Assembly (NCBI GenBank): GCA_010015655.1
Contig: ML976689.1
Coordinates: 552,294 to 616,293, forward strand
Length of the DNA: 64,000 nt
From: Bimuria novae-zelandiae CBS 107.79
Taxonomy: Eukaryota > Ascomycota > Dothideomycetes > Pleosporales > Didymosphaeriaceae
Direction of reading: 5' to 3'
The notes beneath the pieces are model-generated. The model saw only the letters and a list, made by a program, of their open reading frames with translations. It was not told the origin of the DNA and did not search any database. Positions 1 to 11,595 of the stretch are shown piece by piece; positions within the stretch are counted from its first letter, which is position 1, and every line of letters starts with the position of its first letter. A program made the position numbers and the translations under genes.

Positions 1-3000
1 TTATATAGTTTATATTTAGTTTAAAAAGCTATCGTTTACTTATTACCTACTACTATTCGTATAAGGTGGTATCTATCTTATAGGTTAAATTATATAAAGA
101 TTCTTGCTCGTCCTAGTCTATCTTAAGATTCTTATATATTTAGTAGTAGGTATTTATTTTTAATTATTATATTGTTTAGCTTCTTATAGTTAATATATAG
201 ACGTTATGTTCCATCCTTCTTTGCAATAAATATTAACGGTAATACTATAAGTAATTTTAATTTACGTATTTATTACCACTTAAGGGCTTTCTTTAGGAAT
301 TTGCGTGTCTATTAGAGTTCTTTTTTACTCTAGCTATATAGTAGTCTAAAAGGCGGCGTTTTCCCTTCTTCGAGAATAATGCAATAATCTTAGTATGTAT
401 GCTTAGGAAAGGCTTTTGCTCCTTTCTCTTCTTAAAATAAATAACTCTATTCTTTATATTTATTAAGAATATTAAGAGGCGTGCTATTCACTTTATACTT
501 ACGATTTATAACCTAGTAGTTCCTTCTAGCGTTTACTAAGATATTTTTATATTTATTAACTTTTAGTCGCGAGACTATATTATTAATAGCTCTTTTATCT
601 ACTATTATGCTTTATTAATGCGTAAGTTTTACTTAGAATGTATAGTTATAGCGCTTAAAGAATAGCGTTTATTTTTTTTAGTTAATTATAGAGTTATACT
701 TCCTTAACTAGGGTAATTTTAAAATTACATTGTAGTTAGCTACCTTAATAATATTAAGGGTAATCTATTCCTAGTGTCTATAGATCGTAAGGGTTATTTT
801 AATCTTGTATTTAATTGTTGCCTTACCTAGCATTAGTTATCTATTCGCGATATAGATAGTATAGGGCTTAGCCTTCTTGCGCTTATAGAGTCCTACTCTA
901 CTAAGTACTTTTTTTAATATATAGCTTTCCTGTGCTCCTAAGTCTAGCATAGCTTTTATTTATATTTCTTTAAGCTATACTAGTAGCTTAATTAATACCT
1001 AACTATTACTAGTATTTACTTCTTTAAAGGCATTTTCCCGCCTAAGCCTAGATCTAAAAAAGTTATTTTCTTATTTCCTAGCTTTATAGATATAAGGTGT
1101 CCTTCTTTATTCTTTTCCTAAGGCTATTACTAAGCCTTTTTTAAGGAAGCTTCACTGTCTTCTTCCTTTATTACTAATTTAATCCTAAGGGTTATAGTTC
1201 TTTTTAGTATATAATTAAATCTATACTTTCTCTTTTACTCCCTGTGTTCCTTATAGTTAGGGTATAGGCATGTTTACCATATATTTAACGCGCATTTTCT
1301 ATTAACTAGTAATAATATTACTTAGTTTATTACTTAGTTAAAGTGTAAAAAGTATCGTGTTTTATGTTTATCCTAGAGGTAAATATTATAATTAGTAATA
1401 GGGCAGTTAAACTATTCCTATCTATATTAGTAATATATTTAGGGAAAGTAGCTATCTTCTTTAGCTTAGTAATAAAAGGTATATTAATCCTCTTTATAGA
1501 GGGCCTATTATATAGCACCTTGCGTAGGGTTACAATAGTCCAGGTCGTACTATAGTTCGTAGTTTAGGTTTTTGTTTAGGTATTTCTTCTTAAGGTCTTC
1601 GTAGGCGTAGTAATAGTCTGCGATTTTACGTGCTGCTTTACTAACTAAATTAGGTTAGTAAGTATAGTAAAATGCTATAGTATAGCCTTATTATTTTATT
1701 ATTATAAACCTAAAGTCTCCTTTTCTTAGCTAGTATATTTTTTAAGAAGTTAAAAACATTTATTATTTTACTAGCAACTAGTTTACTCTAACTAGGGTAA
1801 GGTATAAGAAATTAAGGTATTAGCTCTTTCTCTTTTTTATCTAAACCTTTATATACAACCTTACAGAATTGTAAGTTAATTAACCTTAATTATTCTAATT
1901 CTTTATTATAAATGTTAATTTATTTAATAGCGTTTACTACTTATTATTTTTTGTTAATTATTTCTTCCTTATTAATAGTTAGTACGTTTAGCTACCTAGT
2001 GATCTTGTTCTTAGATCTACAGTTCCTAGTAATATGGCCTAATTTAATATATATATAGTAAAGTCGTGCCCCGGTCTCTTGCTTGTAGGTTCTATCTAGG
2101 GTACGTCCTTGTTTAGGCTTATAGAAGTCTTTTGCCTTTCCTTTTTTTTTATTATGTTAATTTAATGGTACTAGATTTCGCCTATTAGTTAGTAACTATA
2201 ATTAGCTTAGTTTTTCTACTATAACTACTACTTAGAGTTATAATAGTTATCCTTTATTATAGGTAGTTTATAATTCTTTCTATTTTAGTTTTAGCGTAGG
2301 TCTCGCTCTAGTTTGTATTATTTATTATTAATTTAAGTTACTTCTACTTTAAGTTCTTTTAAGGTATTAGGTTTTACTTTACTGTGCAATAGTCCTTCGC
2401 GTATATATTATTTTAATCTCTTTTTAAATATAGTTATAAGATTATTATTATTATAGGTAATTTAATTGGCGTTCTTGCGGAATTAATATTTATATTTAGC
2501 TACTAAATAGGTTTATCTAAGTTATTAGATATTTTGTTCGGCGATAGCTTTCTAGTTAGTAATTCTAAAGTATTATTTAATCTTAGTATAGAAAATATTA
2601 TAATTTTTTATAATCTTATCTATAGCGTTGCCTTCTATGTTAGCTCTGGCTAGGTATTAATTAATATAAGGACGAATCTATTTAAAAGTATCTCCCTTTA
2701 TATAGGTAGAAGTAAATATAGTCTTATTAGTATTTTTTATTCTTTCTTTATTCTATAAAAGTATAGGTTAGGTTACACGATCTATAGTTCTATATAATTA
2801 CGTTTACTATAGAAGAAGTTAGGATTTTTATAAAAGCTTTTAGTTCTTTTTTTAGCTACAGTAATGCCTGTTCCTTTAAGAGTATTTATTCTAGTATTTA
2901 TCCTATTAGTAAAAAGGTATCGTTGACGCTTATATTAAGGGTGTTTAAGATATTAAATCCTAATAGGATAGCTAGTCTTAAAGGGGCTAGGGTTAGTTCT

Positions 3001-3359
3001 TAAGCAAGAGTGTTAGTAATATAGGTAAAGGGATATAGTAATAGCTTACGCTTATTACTAAGGCGTTAGTATTAAAAATATATATAGTATAATTAAATTA
3101 ATAAGGTTGCTTCTTAGATCTAAATAATAGATTAATAAACAAGTTAAATATAATAGTAGAAGACTACCATCGCGTTCTTATATATACATGTCCTAGACTG
3201 CTCGCTGGCGAGCGCTCCCTACAGAGCGTTCTCTACAGAGCAGTCACATGACTTAGCGCCATGCGGCGTAGTCGCTAAATGACCAGTCATTCATTGTGAA
3301 TGACATGAGGGGTTAAGTACAAAACCGGCACAGCCTTCCTGGGATCTCAGATCCTAACA
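1..3359 (-). mobile_element. Ty3/Gypsy element A, RIP-degraded, truncated by window start
   Basis: Read on the minus strand, the element begins with an LTR whose first bases, TGTTAGGATCTGAG, lie at about 3359, followed by gag and pol in the usual order. A zinc knuckle resembling GHI-RNCRSKNK is readable near 2030. A retroviral-type aspartic protease with a GAQESYI-like active site lies near 950-650, and the start of reverse transcriptase (KKDGT-RLYINYKKLN) is at about 220-100. The frames are riddled with TAG and TAA, so nothing can be expressed. The rest of pol and the second LTR are outside the window. A related LTR plus leader occurs in direct orientation at 39279-39675. Class assignment is firm; internal boundaries are approximate. 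Confidence 0.8.
2970..3359 (-). repeat. LTR and leader of Gypsy element A
   Basis: This stretch is the reverse complement of 39279-39675 with many transitions between the copies. It holds a less TA-rich core at about 3190-3359 with short repeats of the type GAGCGCTC. A TATA-like TATATAAG precedes the presumed transcription start. The exact LTR end is not visible because no second LTR lies in the window. Confidence 0.6.
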
Positions 3360-3511
3360 GGGAGCTCGAAAACAAAGACTATTAAGGAGAGAAAGCTCTA
3401 CTAAGACGCTAAGCTATTTAAGGGTTTAAGGGATCGCGCGCTTGGCTGCTTAACTGCTTAGCTACTTAGATTAACCCTAGCTAGCGTAGAAAGCTCTAGC
3501 AAAGTGCCCTT
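3360..3511 (+). repeat. Partial LTR related to element C
   Basis: The sequence from GGGAGCTCG onward aligns with the LTRs of element C (18718-18941 and 34579-34769). It shares the AAACAAAG, CTACTAAGACGC and TGCTTAGCTACTTAG blocks and ends in TTGCAACA, comparable to the C LTR end CTGCGACA. It lacks the first ~24 bp of the LTR, which fits truncation by insertion of element A immediately to its left. The missing part would then lie beyond the window start; this is inference. Confidence 0.55.
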
Positions 3512-4880
3512 TGCAACAAGTACTATAGAGGATAGCTATATCCTTTTACTATTAGTATTTCTTTATTAGAAATATTAAGAAATTTTTATCTAACTAGGGC
3601 GCGTTATAAGATTTAAAGTAAATATTAAGCTTTATTAGCTACGATAAGCTTCTAGGAATAAAATTAATAGTAAGTAACTTTTATAAATAACTTAGTTTTT
3701 TATGCTAAAGCTAATAGACATTACTAGAGGCTCTTCCTACTATAAACTAAAACTAGACTATAGGTTATAGTAGCGAAACTTATAAAAAATATTATATGTG
3801 AACGCATATTAATCGCGACTTTTAATTAATTTATTTTAGTATACCTTTTTTAAAAGGACCTAGTTTACTTTATTATAAAAATAGATTTATTACGAGATTA
3901 GCGTGCGCTAGTTAAACTAGATAATAAGTACTAAAAGGAAGTACGTAACTACCCGCTATTTATAGTACTTTATAAGGAAAGAAATAATTATAAGCACGAG
4001 CTATATAAATAAGGCTTTTAGCTACTTATTTAGGCTTAAGAAACTTTGCTTTATGTAAACTATAAGTTAACTATACGTAGAATTAGTAGCACTATAAAGT
4101 TATATAAAAAGCGCCTAAAAGAAGTAGTCTAAACGTTCTATAACTTAATTAATACTATTAAGATAGATAATTAGCTTAGTAGAAAGCCTATAACTACGAT
4201 CCTTACTTTACTAATCCTAGTATTTAGACTCTAAAAGCGTTCTATTATAGCTAATATACTTTTTAAGTTTTTGTAGAGTAATAGAGCTAGCGTTTAATAT
4301 ATTTATACTTTAGCTTAACTATACTATATTTAGAAAACCCCTTGCCTAAAGGCTTATAAAGAAACGATAAATTTTATAAAAGATTTAGTGTTATTCTTAA
4401 GAGTAAGAGGGCCCCTAACTAAGCCTATAAGGCTAAATATTAAATTTAAGAGGTTTAAGCCTACTATATTTAGAAGTAAAAGAGTTACTAATACTTAGTT
4501 TTATTTTCTATACCTAATAATCTTCCCACGCCTTATATATTATTTTTATATAAGTTAAGGGAAGCTCTTGTACAAATAGCGCATACGCTATATACTATAA
4601 AAAACGTTCTTAAGAAGTATTTTAAAGTATATTTTAATAACTCTTAGTATTAGGGGGAGTTTAAATGCCGCCACCCTTCCTATTCTAAAAAGCTAGATAG
4701 GATAGGACATTTTATAAGACATGCACTAGATGTACACGGAGTACGTTATTAATATAATAAGAATGGTTATAGTAGTCCTTAGTAGTTACAGATACCCTAG
4801 TCTATGATTTATTATATACCCTACTACTAAGATATATAACTATCTTATTAGAAATTAAATTAATTCTGCTAAAGCTATTA
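3512..4880. other. TA-rich RIP-degraded DNA, no recognisable family
   Basis: This is about 1.4 kb of strongly TA-rich sequence with no open frame of useful length. Ignoring TAG/TAA codons, the plus strand gives protein-like stretches, but I could not assign them to a transposon family. It may be the interior of the LTR element whose partial LTR ends at 3511, or an unrelated decayed repeat. Confidence 0.4.
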
Positions 4881-5693
4881 CTCTTATAATTCCGGTCTCC
4901 TAATCTTACCCCTAATCTAATGTGGCTTCAGCACACAATACACTCCTCTTAAGGAGAATCCCGGTCCAGATATCTGGTCTCGAAAGTCTGTAAGCCTCTG
5001 AACTGGCTAGAAAGCTTGGGGCCCGGTATCCGCTCGCGACCCTGGTGATGATAAAGCAGGCCCAAGTGTTTCCACCAAGCATCCTGCTGCTAAATATGCA
5101 GAGGCAACAGACGACGCCTTCTATACGAACACACACTTAGATATTAACAAGGAAGACAATTTTAAAGAGCTGGATGCGCCATTTAGCATAGGTACGGTCT
5201 AGCCAGGCGTCACGTTCACGACATGTTTTATAAGGCAACTCTCTGGTGTGGGCATTGCAGCCACAGCTCTTAATTACGTGTCTGCGGACGATAATAGCAA
5301 TCGCGAAGACTTATACAGCGACCAAAATAATAGTATTCTTAGTTACTTACTTATTAAGGCTAACTTAGTAAGTACCTATTTACTGTACTAATTTAGTTAC
5401 TTATATATAAAGTTTTAAGAAGCCTTTAGCAAGCTCCCTACTCTCCTTAAAAAACTTAATAATATTAATAAGTTAAATAGCTACTACTATATATACCTCG
5501 ACTATAAAAGCAGGCTTAATAACGCTAAAATTAAACTCTAGCTTCTTTTTACTATTTTAAAGTAAGGATTTTAACCTATTCCTTGTCTTGTATAGTAGCG
5601 CGTTTTATATAAATTTCTCCGAATAGGTCCCTAACTATGCACCCCCTAGATCCCCTGCGTTGACGTCAAGGCCATCGCTGGTCAGTAAAGTGC

Positions 5694-6011
5694 CATTGCT
5701 CCTATGGAGGGTTCACTACTCAGGGCGATTGCCTTTGGGCCATTCTGGACGCGTCGATTAGAGAGTGGTAGGAGTTTGAAGAGGATAACGAGAATAAGGA
5801 TGAGGATGAGGATGAGGATGAGGATGAGGATGAGGATGAGGATGAGGATGAGGATGAGGATGAGGATGAGGACGAGTAAGACAGAGCCTATTTGTTCGAG
5901 GAATACGAGACACATGACCGGTCGCTGATGGGGGTCGAGCGGTTCAAGCAGCGCTTGCAGGGCCTGTTAGATAATATCGATTCGGTTGCGCAGACGGCCC
6001 TCGCCGAGTAA
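5694..6011 (+). pseudogene. Broken gene fragment with Glu/Asp tract
   Basis: One reading frame runs about 105 codons with two internal stops, TAG at 5769 and TAA at 5877, both explicable as RIP of CAG/CAA glutamine codons. Before the tract it reads GDCLWAILDASIREW; then comes a run of alternating Glu and Asp from the (GAGGAT)n repeat; then FEEYETHDRSL and a helical-looking QRLQGLLDNIDSVAQTAL. Residue use is that of a real intracellular protein. I do not recognise the family, and neither end is supported by a start or splice signal. A TAA follows at 6009. Confidence 0.45.
5797..5876. repeat. (GAGGAT)n hexanucleotide microsatellite
   Basis: About a dozen tandem hexamers, ending in a variant GAGGACGAG. 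In the protein-like frame it encodes alternating Glu-Asp. The apparent Met-Arg (plus) and Ile-Leu (minus) frames through it are by-products of the repeat. Confidence 0.9.
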
Positions 6012-6360
6012 GGCACTTCGGAGCATGGGCTGATGACACACTATTCACAATCAGTTTCCCTTACGCTATGTTTATAACAGTTTCTAATTTATCTTGTAAC
6101 CACAAGCGCTATCAATTGCGCATCCACAAAGAAATTGCTAGACAGTAGTCTGATAGCTTGCTACATGATACGGCTTGCGGATGATGAGACTTTGTGCAAG
6201 CGGTAGAGCTACTCTCTTCGCAGGCTGCCTAGAGGAAGATCATCTTGAGTGTCGGTGCAGAGTACTCGACAAAGCGAGAGTACGCGACGCTTAGATTAGA
6301 ACGACACGCTGCGTACATTGATTTTTGACAGCGTTGACTTGTGGATGCTTGGGCAAGGTT

Positions 6361-6399
6361 TATCCCCCGCATGGCCAACATCGCCCTGGCACGGGCCAC
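6361..6399 (+). repeat. Left 39-bp inverted repeat
   Basis: Identical, in reverse complement, to 8620-8658. It is unmutated although the DNA between the copies is heavily RIP-damaged. Confidence 0.85.
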
Positions 6400-6739
6400 C
6401 ATTTGAGGGCCAATCGGATGAATTGCTCCGACCCGGCAGAACACCAAGAATTATGCCTCTGTAGGGTAACTTCGCATAGATTTTACATCTCTAAGGGCTT
6501 TAAGATAGGTTTACATAATGGTTAAGCTTGCTTTTATGTCTATTAACCTAATTATTTAATGCCGGCGGAGGTGCTCTGCCTAGCACTTAGTATTAACTTT
6601 TAGCCTATATAAAGGCAGCTAGTAAAGCGTATAGTTATAATAAGTACGTGGTAGGCGTTAAGAGCTATAAAATAACTTTATATTGCCTATAACTTATGCT
6701 AGAGGTGTCCAGGATTAGAGTTTCTTATTAGTTATACGT

Positions 6740-8490
6740 CTAGCTATCGCGTAATTAACACAGCTTTTGCCCTCCGCAAACAGCTTTGTAGATATGTGTA
6801 AGCTACCGAAGTTGCCCTCTCCGCTAGCGAGTACGTCGTCAGGTCGCTCACGCTTGTTTGAGCCTCGAGTAGGGCGGCTACCTCGCTTAAAGAGCTGTTT
6901 AATAAGCTTATATAGGAACTTCTTGTGGCTGGAGCATTTGGCGGAGTCGCGAGAGGAGTACGAGGAGAGCCTGTAGTAATTATTAAGCGTTAAATCTAGC
7001 AGAAAGTACTAGAGCGGGCGCTAGGTACGCTAGCAGACCTGCTAAATAGAGTAGTAGCTTTTTATTTAGTTAAAGCAATTAACCTCGCTTTTATAGTAAT
7101 TATAGTTATCTATTATCTAAGGAATACCTAGTAACTTAAGAAGCTCGCTACTAAAGGCTTTCTTAAAGAGTTTCTTATTGTTTAGAGCTATCTTAGAGCG
7201 TCGGCGGAGCTTTATAATAACCTAAGTTGCTTGTGGCGACTATCGTCAGCGGAGCATTAGCATGGTGTTGAGGGCAAAGTACTCACGCTTAGCGACAGTA
7301 CTAGTAAAAAGAATAACCTGGTTATCTTTCTAAGCTGCCTAAAGCACCTGCCAACTCTACAAAAGCGCCTAGTAAGTATCTCCCCACTCTAGCTTGCGCG
7401 TATAGTGTGTTTTAAGTTTTATTAAGTTACTATTAAAGCGCTTCTTTAAGAGCTTTGCCCGCGTGCGAGTGCTAATAGCTAGCGCCTTTACTTATAATTT
7501 TACCTCTACTATTGCCTTAAAAATCTCTTTTATTATTATCTTTATTGTGCGGACTGTCCTAGCGCAGCCTACGCCTTTAGATCTAAGATATTTAAGTATA
7601 AAAATAGTATTAAAGAGATTATCGTCCTATATAATGTGGAGATTTGGCGAAAAGAGGCGCTGGCCGGCAGCGTTTACGGCGAGTATAAGAGTAATAGGAA
7701 CTAACTCTATAGGAGTAAAAGCTAGCGCGTTAGTAGGTAAGTTAAGTAAGTTAATAGGCCCTCGCCCTCTAGCATAAAATAACTAGTTTAGAATTACTTT
7801 ATTATTAGCTAAGCACTAGATCTTAAAGCCTTTAGGCGTAGGCTTTATTTTTATTATTATAACCTTACTTACGCGGCCTATAAATCTTGTAATTACCTTA
7901 TTAACGTAGAGGTATACGCTAGACGCCTAGTACTTAAAGCTACGCTTGTAGAGCGTCTCTAAGAGATCCCACACTTGGCTAAAGGGAGACTTAAAGCTCT
8001 AATTAACCTCTATATAGTATAAGTAGCGATTAAGCTGCTGCTATCTCTCCTTCGATATATAGCGATTAATCTCATGCTAAGCCGCTGTCCTATAAAGCTT
8101 TTACTAGTATTCGATAAGCAAGGGCTCCTAGTAGACGCCTATATAAACAACGATAGTAAAGTACGTATATAGCTTGCTTAGAGAGGTAGGTTTCTATTAA
8201 TAGTAGTTAGGCGTTAAGGGCGCGTTAGCCTAAAGCTTTTTAGCATGCTAATTTATATAGTATGCAATCTAATTAATAACGCCTATATTAAAAAATAAGT
8301 TAAATAAAATAATAAGAGAGTTAAAATCTATATAGTTAGGTAAGAAAGCGCGTCTAAAAGTATATAGATTATTAATTTTAAGTAGTTGTTATAAGGGTAG
8401 TGGCTAAGTAGGTAAATTAGGCAAATCTCCTGCCTTTAGGCTGTACTTTGTATATTTTACGAAGTCGGCATCGTTGCTTAATAGCGCTGT
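6740..8490 (-). pseudogene. piggyBac-type transposase (DDE_Tnp_1_7), degraded
   Basis: Read through RIP stops, the minus strand gives the order of a piggyBac-derived transposase. It has an N-terminal segment with FFNIGVINQIAYYIN, then YTYFTIVVYIGVY and INRYISKERQQQLNRYL. A core with VDKVITRF-like and KPTPKGFKIWCLANNK follows, then HIIQDDNLFNT holding an Asp and GVGCARTVRT. The C-terminal NYNYYKSEV...SYYSIQQV...PLWYFLLDLTLNN resembles the VADYN/VDxxDQ...W-xLFFxLLD block. A basic tail ends near 6740. Dozens of TAG/TAA codons replace Trp and Gln, so it is inactive. The family call is confident from motif order; exact ends are not. Confidence 0.75.
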
Positions 8491-8619
8491 ATAATTAGGT
8501 ATAGTTATATATATAAAAGCTTTTAAAAAAGGCGTGTTTTAGCTGGCAAACAAAAATTGCCTACATGACGACAAACATTTAGTGTTTTGATATATTTGCA
8601 TCTAATTGGCTAATAAGAT

Positions 8620-8658
8620 GTGGCCCGTGCCAGGGCGATGTTGGCCATGCGGGGGATA
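8620..8658 (-). repeat. Right 39-bp inverted repeat
   Basis: Reverse complement of 6361-6399 without a mismatch. It marks the switch from TA-rich transposon DNA to the gene island on its right. Confidence 0.85.
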
Positions 8659-9030
8659 GTAGTCCGGCGCGGTTAGCGTGTGGGGTAAGTGGCACTTTGC
8701 CAAGGGTTGCTGGGGAAATGCCGCTACGACGCAGCATGGCTAAATACGTCGCCCCCATGATCAACAACGTGGCGTCTCTCCCAACCTCGCCATGGCATCG
8801 ATGTTCCTTTCCTCCCCAGGCCGAATCCAACGCTGGCTTCGCGACTCTCCGCGTCGACGAAACCTTGATGCCTCCCCGTGCTCGCATGCAAACTGACTGC
8901 CATCGCTGCCCGCAATTGCATGCAAACTGCCATCGTTACCCGCAATTGTGTGTTAGCCTGCTTTCGCTGCCCTTGTCGGCCTCTCTTGCAGCGCGTTCTT
9001 GCTTCTTCCACTCCTTTCACTGCTATCGCG
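8659..9030 (+). promoter_or_regulatory. 5' region of the kinase gene
   Basis: About 370 bp of balanced composition lie between the piggyBac end and the kinase ATG. An imperfect tandem duplication of roughly 30 bp (CTGCCATCG...CCCGCAATTG) occurs at about 8900-8950. The kinase frame stays open upstream to an in-frame ATG at 8878, so part of this region could be coding. No clear TATA box was seen. Confidence 0.35.
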
Positions 9031-10472
9031 ATGGCCTCTCCTCCCGCAACGCCCCCGACCGAGCTCCCTCCAGATCTCCAGTCTTGGAGATTCAAAGATT
9101 CGGGTGCGCCTTGCGAGTGGGTTGAGGAATATCGGACTGGAGGTTTCCACCCAGTCAATCTTGGAGACACGTTCCGTGACGGCAAGTACAAGGCAATTCG
9201 AAAGCTTGGAGACGGTTCGTTCTCTACTGTATGGCTAGTCGTCAGCACGGGGTACGTTTCTTCCGATCTTTATTTCCCTATTTATTGCCTCTTTCTTGGG
9301 TTTCGCATCACACCTCTGACAGGGACTGTTGCTATAGCACGCCGCGGTACGTCGCCCTCAAGATTATGGTTGCTAAGGCTCCTACTACGAACACGGAGCT
9401 CTGCATTCTTGATTATCTTTCGAAACTGGCTCCCAGAGATACCAGGGCCCAGCACGTTACAGTACTGCTGGATACCTTTCAGCATCAAGGCATCAACGGG
9501 AAGCATCAGTGCCTAGTGTTCGAGCCCATGGGCGCAACCGCTGCTTCGCTAGTAGAAGAACTGCCAGAGAACAAACCAAAGATGTACGGAAAGCGGCAGA
9601 GGTATCCCAAACGGATGGCCAAAAATATACTTCTCCATGCGCTGCGTGGCCTCGCCTTCCTGCATCAAAATGGTGTAGTACATGGTGACGTCCAACCAGG
9701 CAATCTACTCTTCTCCATCGAGGACATTAGCTCTATAGGAGAGGACAATCTAAGGCAGGACGAGGCTAGCACTGCGATACCCCTACATAGAGTCGACGGG
9801 AAGGCCGACAGATGGGCGCCGAAGAATCTCTATCTTAAACAGCCGCTATACGATCGAGTGCAACTCGGTCCGGAACTATGCGTGAAGTTGTCAGATCTGG
9901 GGTCAGGTGAGCTGCCCACGAAGTCGCTCCCTAAAGACTTAATAGTATTGTATTATAACCGCATGCATGTAGCTTTCTGGTTGACCGACCCGCCAAGGGA
10001 TACGGTGACGCCTATTAGTCTCCGCGCCCCAGAGCTAATCCTGCACCAGCCGTTTGGCTGCGCCATTGACATGTGGAGCTTTGGATGCCTGATGTTTGAG
10101 TTCCTAACGGGAAGGACGCTATTCGCCGTTGGGATGCTCGGAAACGACCAGAAAGAGCAAGATGATGCGGACGATGACCACCTTATCCAGTTCAACGACA
10201 TTATTCGACCTCTGCCTGACTCTATTATGGCTGCTTGGCCACGCGCTAGCAAGTGGTACAAACCGAACCGCCAGCGCCTACAGCCATACAGCAACGACGA
10301 ACCGTACATACACCAGTCTCTTGAAGTGCTGTTTTCAGAGCATAAGCCGGCCGAAATTGATAACGAGGAGTCCGCAGTCCTGTGCTCACTAATGCAGCAG
10401 ATCTTGGAATACGACCCGGCGAAGCGGCCTTCGGCGGTAGATCTTCTCAAGCATCCTTGGTTCTCAGAATAG
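9031..10472 (+). CDS. SRPK-family serine/threonine protein kinase
   Basis: The predicted product is about 429 aa from exons 9031-9251, 9338-9906 and 9973-10472. The first intron (9252-9337) has donor GTACGT and acceptor CTATAG. The second (9907-9972, GTGAGC...TAG) is a multiple of three without stops, so it can be read through, but removing it restores the expected DLGSAFW-TDPP segment. Kinase motifs are the Gly loop LGDGSFSTVWL (59-69), VALK Lys82, catalytic loop VVHGDVQPGN with Asp191, DLG (Asp260) and LRAPEL (about 281). The DLG and the long insert between catalytic loop and DLG are typical of fungal SR-protein kinase relatives, which phosphorylate splicing-factor RS domains. The ATG at 9031 has a good context; 8878 is an alternative. 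It appears to be the only intact gene of this island. Confidence 0.88.
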
Positions 10473-11595
10473 ACGTGCATCCCCTGTAGAAGCAAATCTA
10501 GTAGGGAAAAGATTGTAATCTGTTAGATGCGATATGAATATGAATTGTTTTTGGGGATAAGATACTCTTACTTGCTCTGTAATTATATTGTCACGCGTTT
10601 TTAATCGACTAATTTACTTAAAAGCTAATCCAAGCCGAAGAAACAGTGCGAACCGCTCGGCATGACAAAACCACAAATACAGTATCCGACAAATGATTGT
10701 GGCGCTATATATACAGATGCGGTGATCATATGCATAATCTGGGTCGAAATTTTTACTTGAGAGTTGCATTGTAGGATTTAGGTTGGAACATTGATAAAAG
10801 GCATTCTATACTGTTGCTGTACGCTTCGTTCTACCGCGCACGCACTTCATGGATAGATGAGTAGAAAGAGAACCGGTTGGAGAATCCACCGGATCTTGAG
10901 AGTGAAGAAGATAGCGAACAAACACTGTTGTTGGACGGCAGTGAGGGAACTTTCTCAAGAACAAGCCTTGACATCCTAATTAATAATAGTAGGCATTGGT
11001 TACCCTGAAACAATGATAGGACCCTGGCTTTCAGTTTGAAGAAGTGCTCTCCAACGTAGTTCCGTTTTAGCTTGGAGGCTGAAGCACCAAAGTGTACCCT
11101 TGTACTGACGCGACATCAGCATTTGGCTCCGCCCCACCGAAACTATTCCCCGTCACGAGGAACGGCACATTTTCGAGCACCAAAAACTTATCCACAACTT
11201 GGGGCAACCCACCCGGAACTTGGGGCAACTCAATCTATAACATGGAATGACCCGAAACGTTGTGTTTTTATTAGCGTCGAAGACACTTGTTCCAGTGATG
11301 ATGACAAAGTACCTATTTTTATGAAGGCACCATCACAGCCGAAACCGCAATTACCTGTTATGCCTCTATTGAAGACTGAGAAAGGGGATTTGTTACGACA
11401 GGAACACCGAAAAATGCAAAGCAGAGTAAAGCGGGAGGCGCTATTAGGGATCAAGGAAAATTCGGAGGAGTAGGATGGATGCTAGAGCAATGAAGTACAT
11501 ATGGCCTCTCTCACCTCCTTCCTAATCCTCCCGCGAAGACAGCAGCTCAATTTTCATCTCTAGTACACTCTCTACCTCCACCGAACCATATAGTA
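10473..11595. other. Intergenic, no supported gene
   Basis: This is the 3' flank of the kinase followed by about 1 kb without a convincing gene. A plus-strand open frame around 11072-11473 lacks an ATG near its start and has no recognisable motif, so it is not called. It may contain the 5' flank of the methyltransferase pseudogene. Confidence 0.5.

Larger units (their letters stand above)
4881..6360. other. Mosaic of less-degraded fragments in TA-rich DNA
   Basis: Base composition becomes near normal at about 4890-5330 and 5640-6360, with a TA-rich stretch between. The first patch gives short plus-strand protein-like runs broken by stops and no family I recognise. The second contains the broken gene fragment at 5694-6011. 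The pattern suggests remnants of a low-copy gene or a large element that only partly suffered RIP. Confidence 0.4.
6361..8658 (-). mobile_element. piggyBac-like DNA transposon relic
   Basis: A 39-bp perfect inverted repeat (6361-6399 and 8620-8658, beginning TATCCCCCGCATGG) flanks about 2.3 kb of TA-rich DNA that encodes a decayed piggyBac-type transposase on the minus strand. Size, position of the transposase and ends starting near CCC all fit a piggyBac-family element. A clean TTAA duplication is not visible at the edges, so the exact termini, or even the role of the repeats as TIRs, remain inferred. Similarity between the two ends continues imperfectly about 25 bp inward. Confidence 0.6.

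Noticed and set aside
1330..1555. Short open frames on both strands in TA-rich DNA
   Set aside because: They lie inside the RIP-degraded Gypsy A pol region, overlap antisense to each other and have no motif.
5682..5928. Open frames of Met-Arg and Ile-Leu repeats on the two strands
   Set aside because: They are produced mechanically by the (GAGGAT)n microsatellite; only the Glu-Asp frame has protein-like flanks.
7463..7777. 104-codon plus-strand frame
   Set aside because: Antisense shadow of the piggyBac transposase remnant, which has clear family motifs on the minus strand.
11072..11473. 133-codon open frame
   Set aside because: No ATG near its start, no recognisable motif, and it sits next to pseudogenes; insufficient support for a gene.
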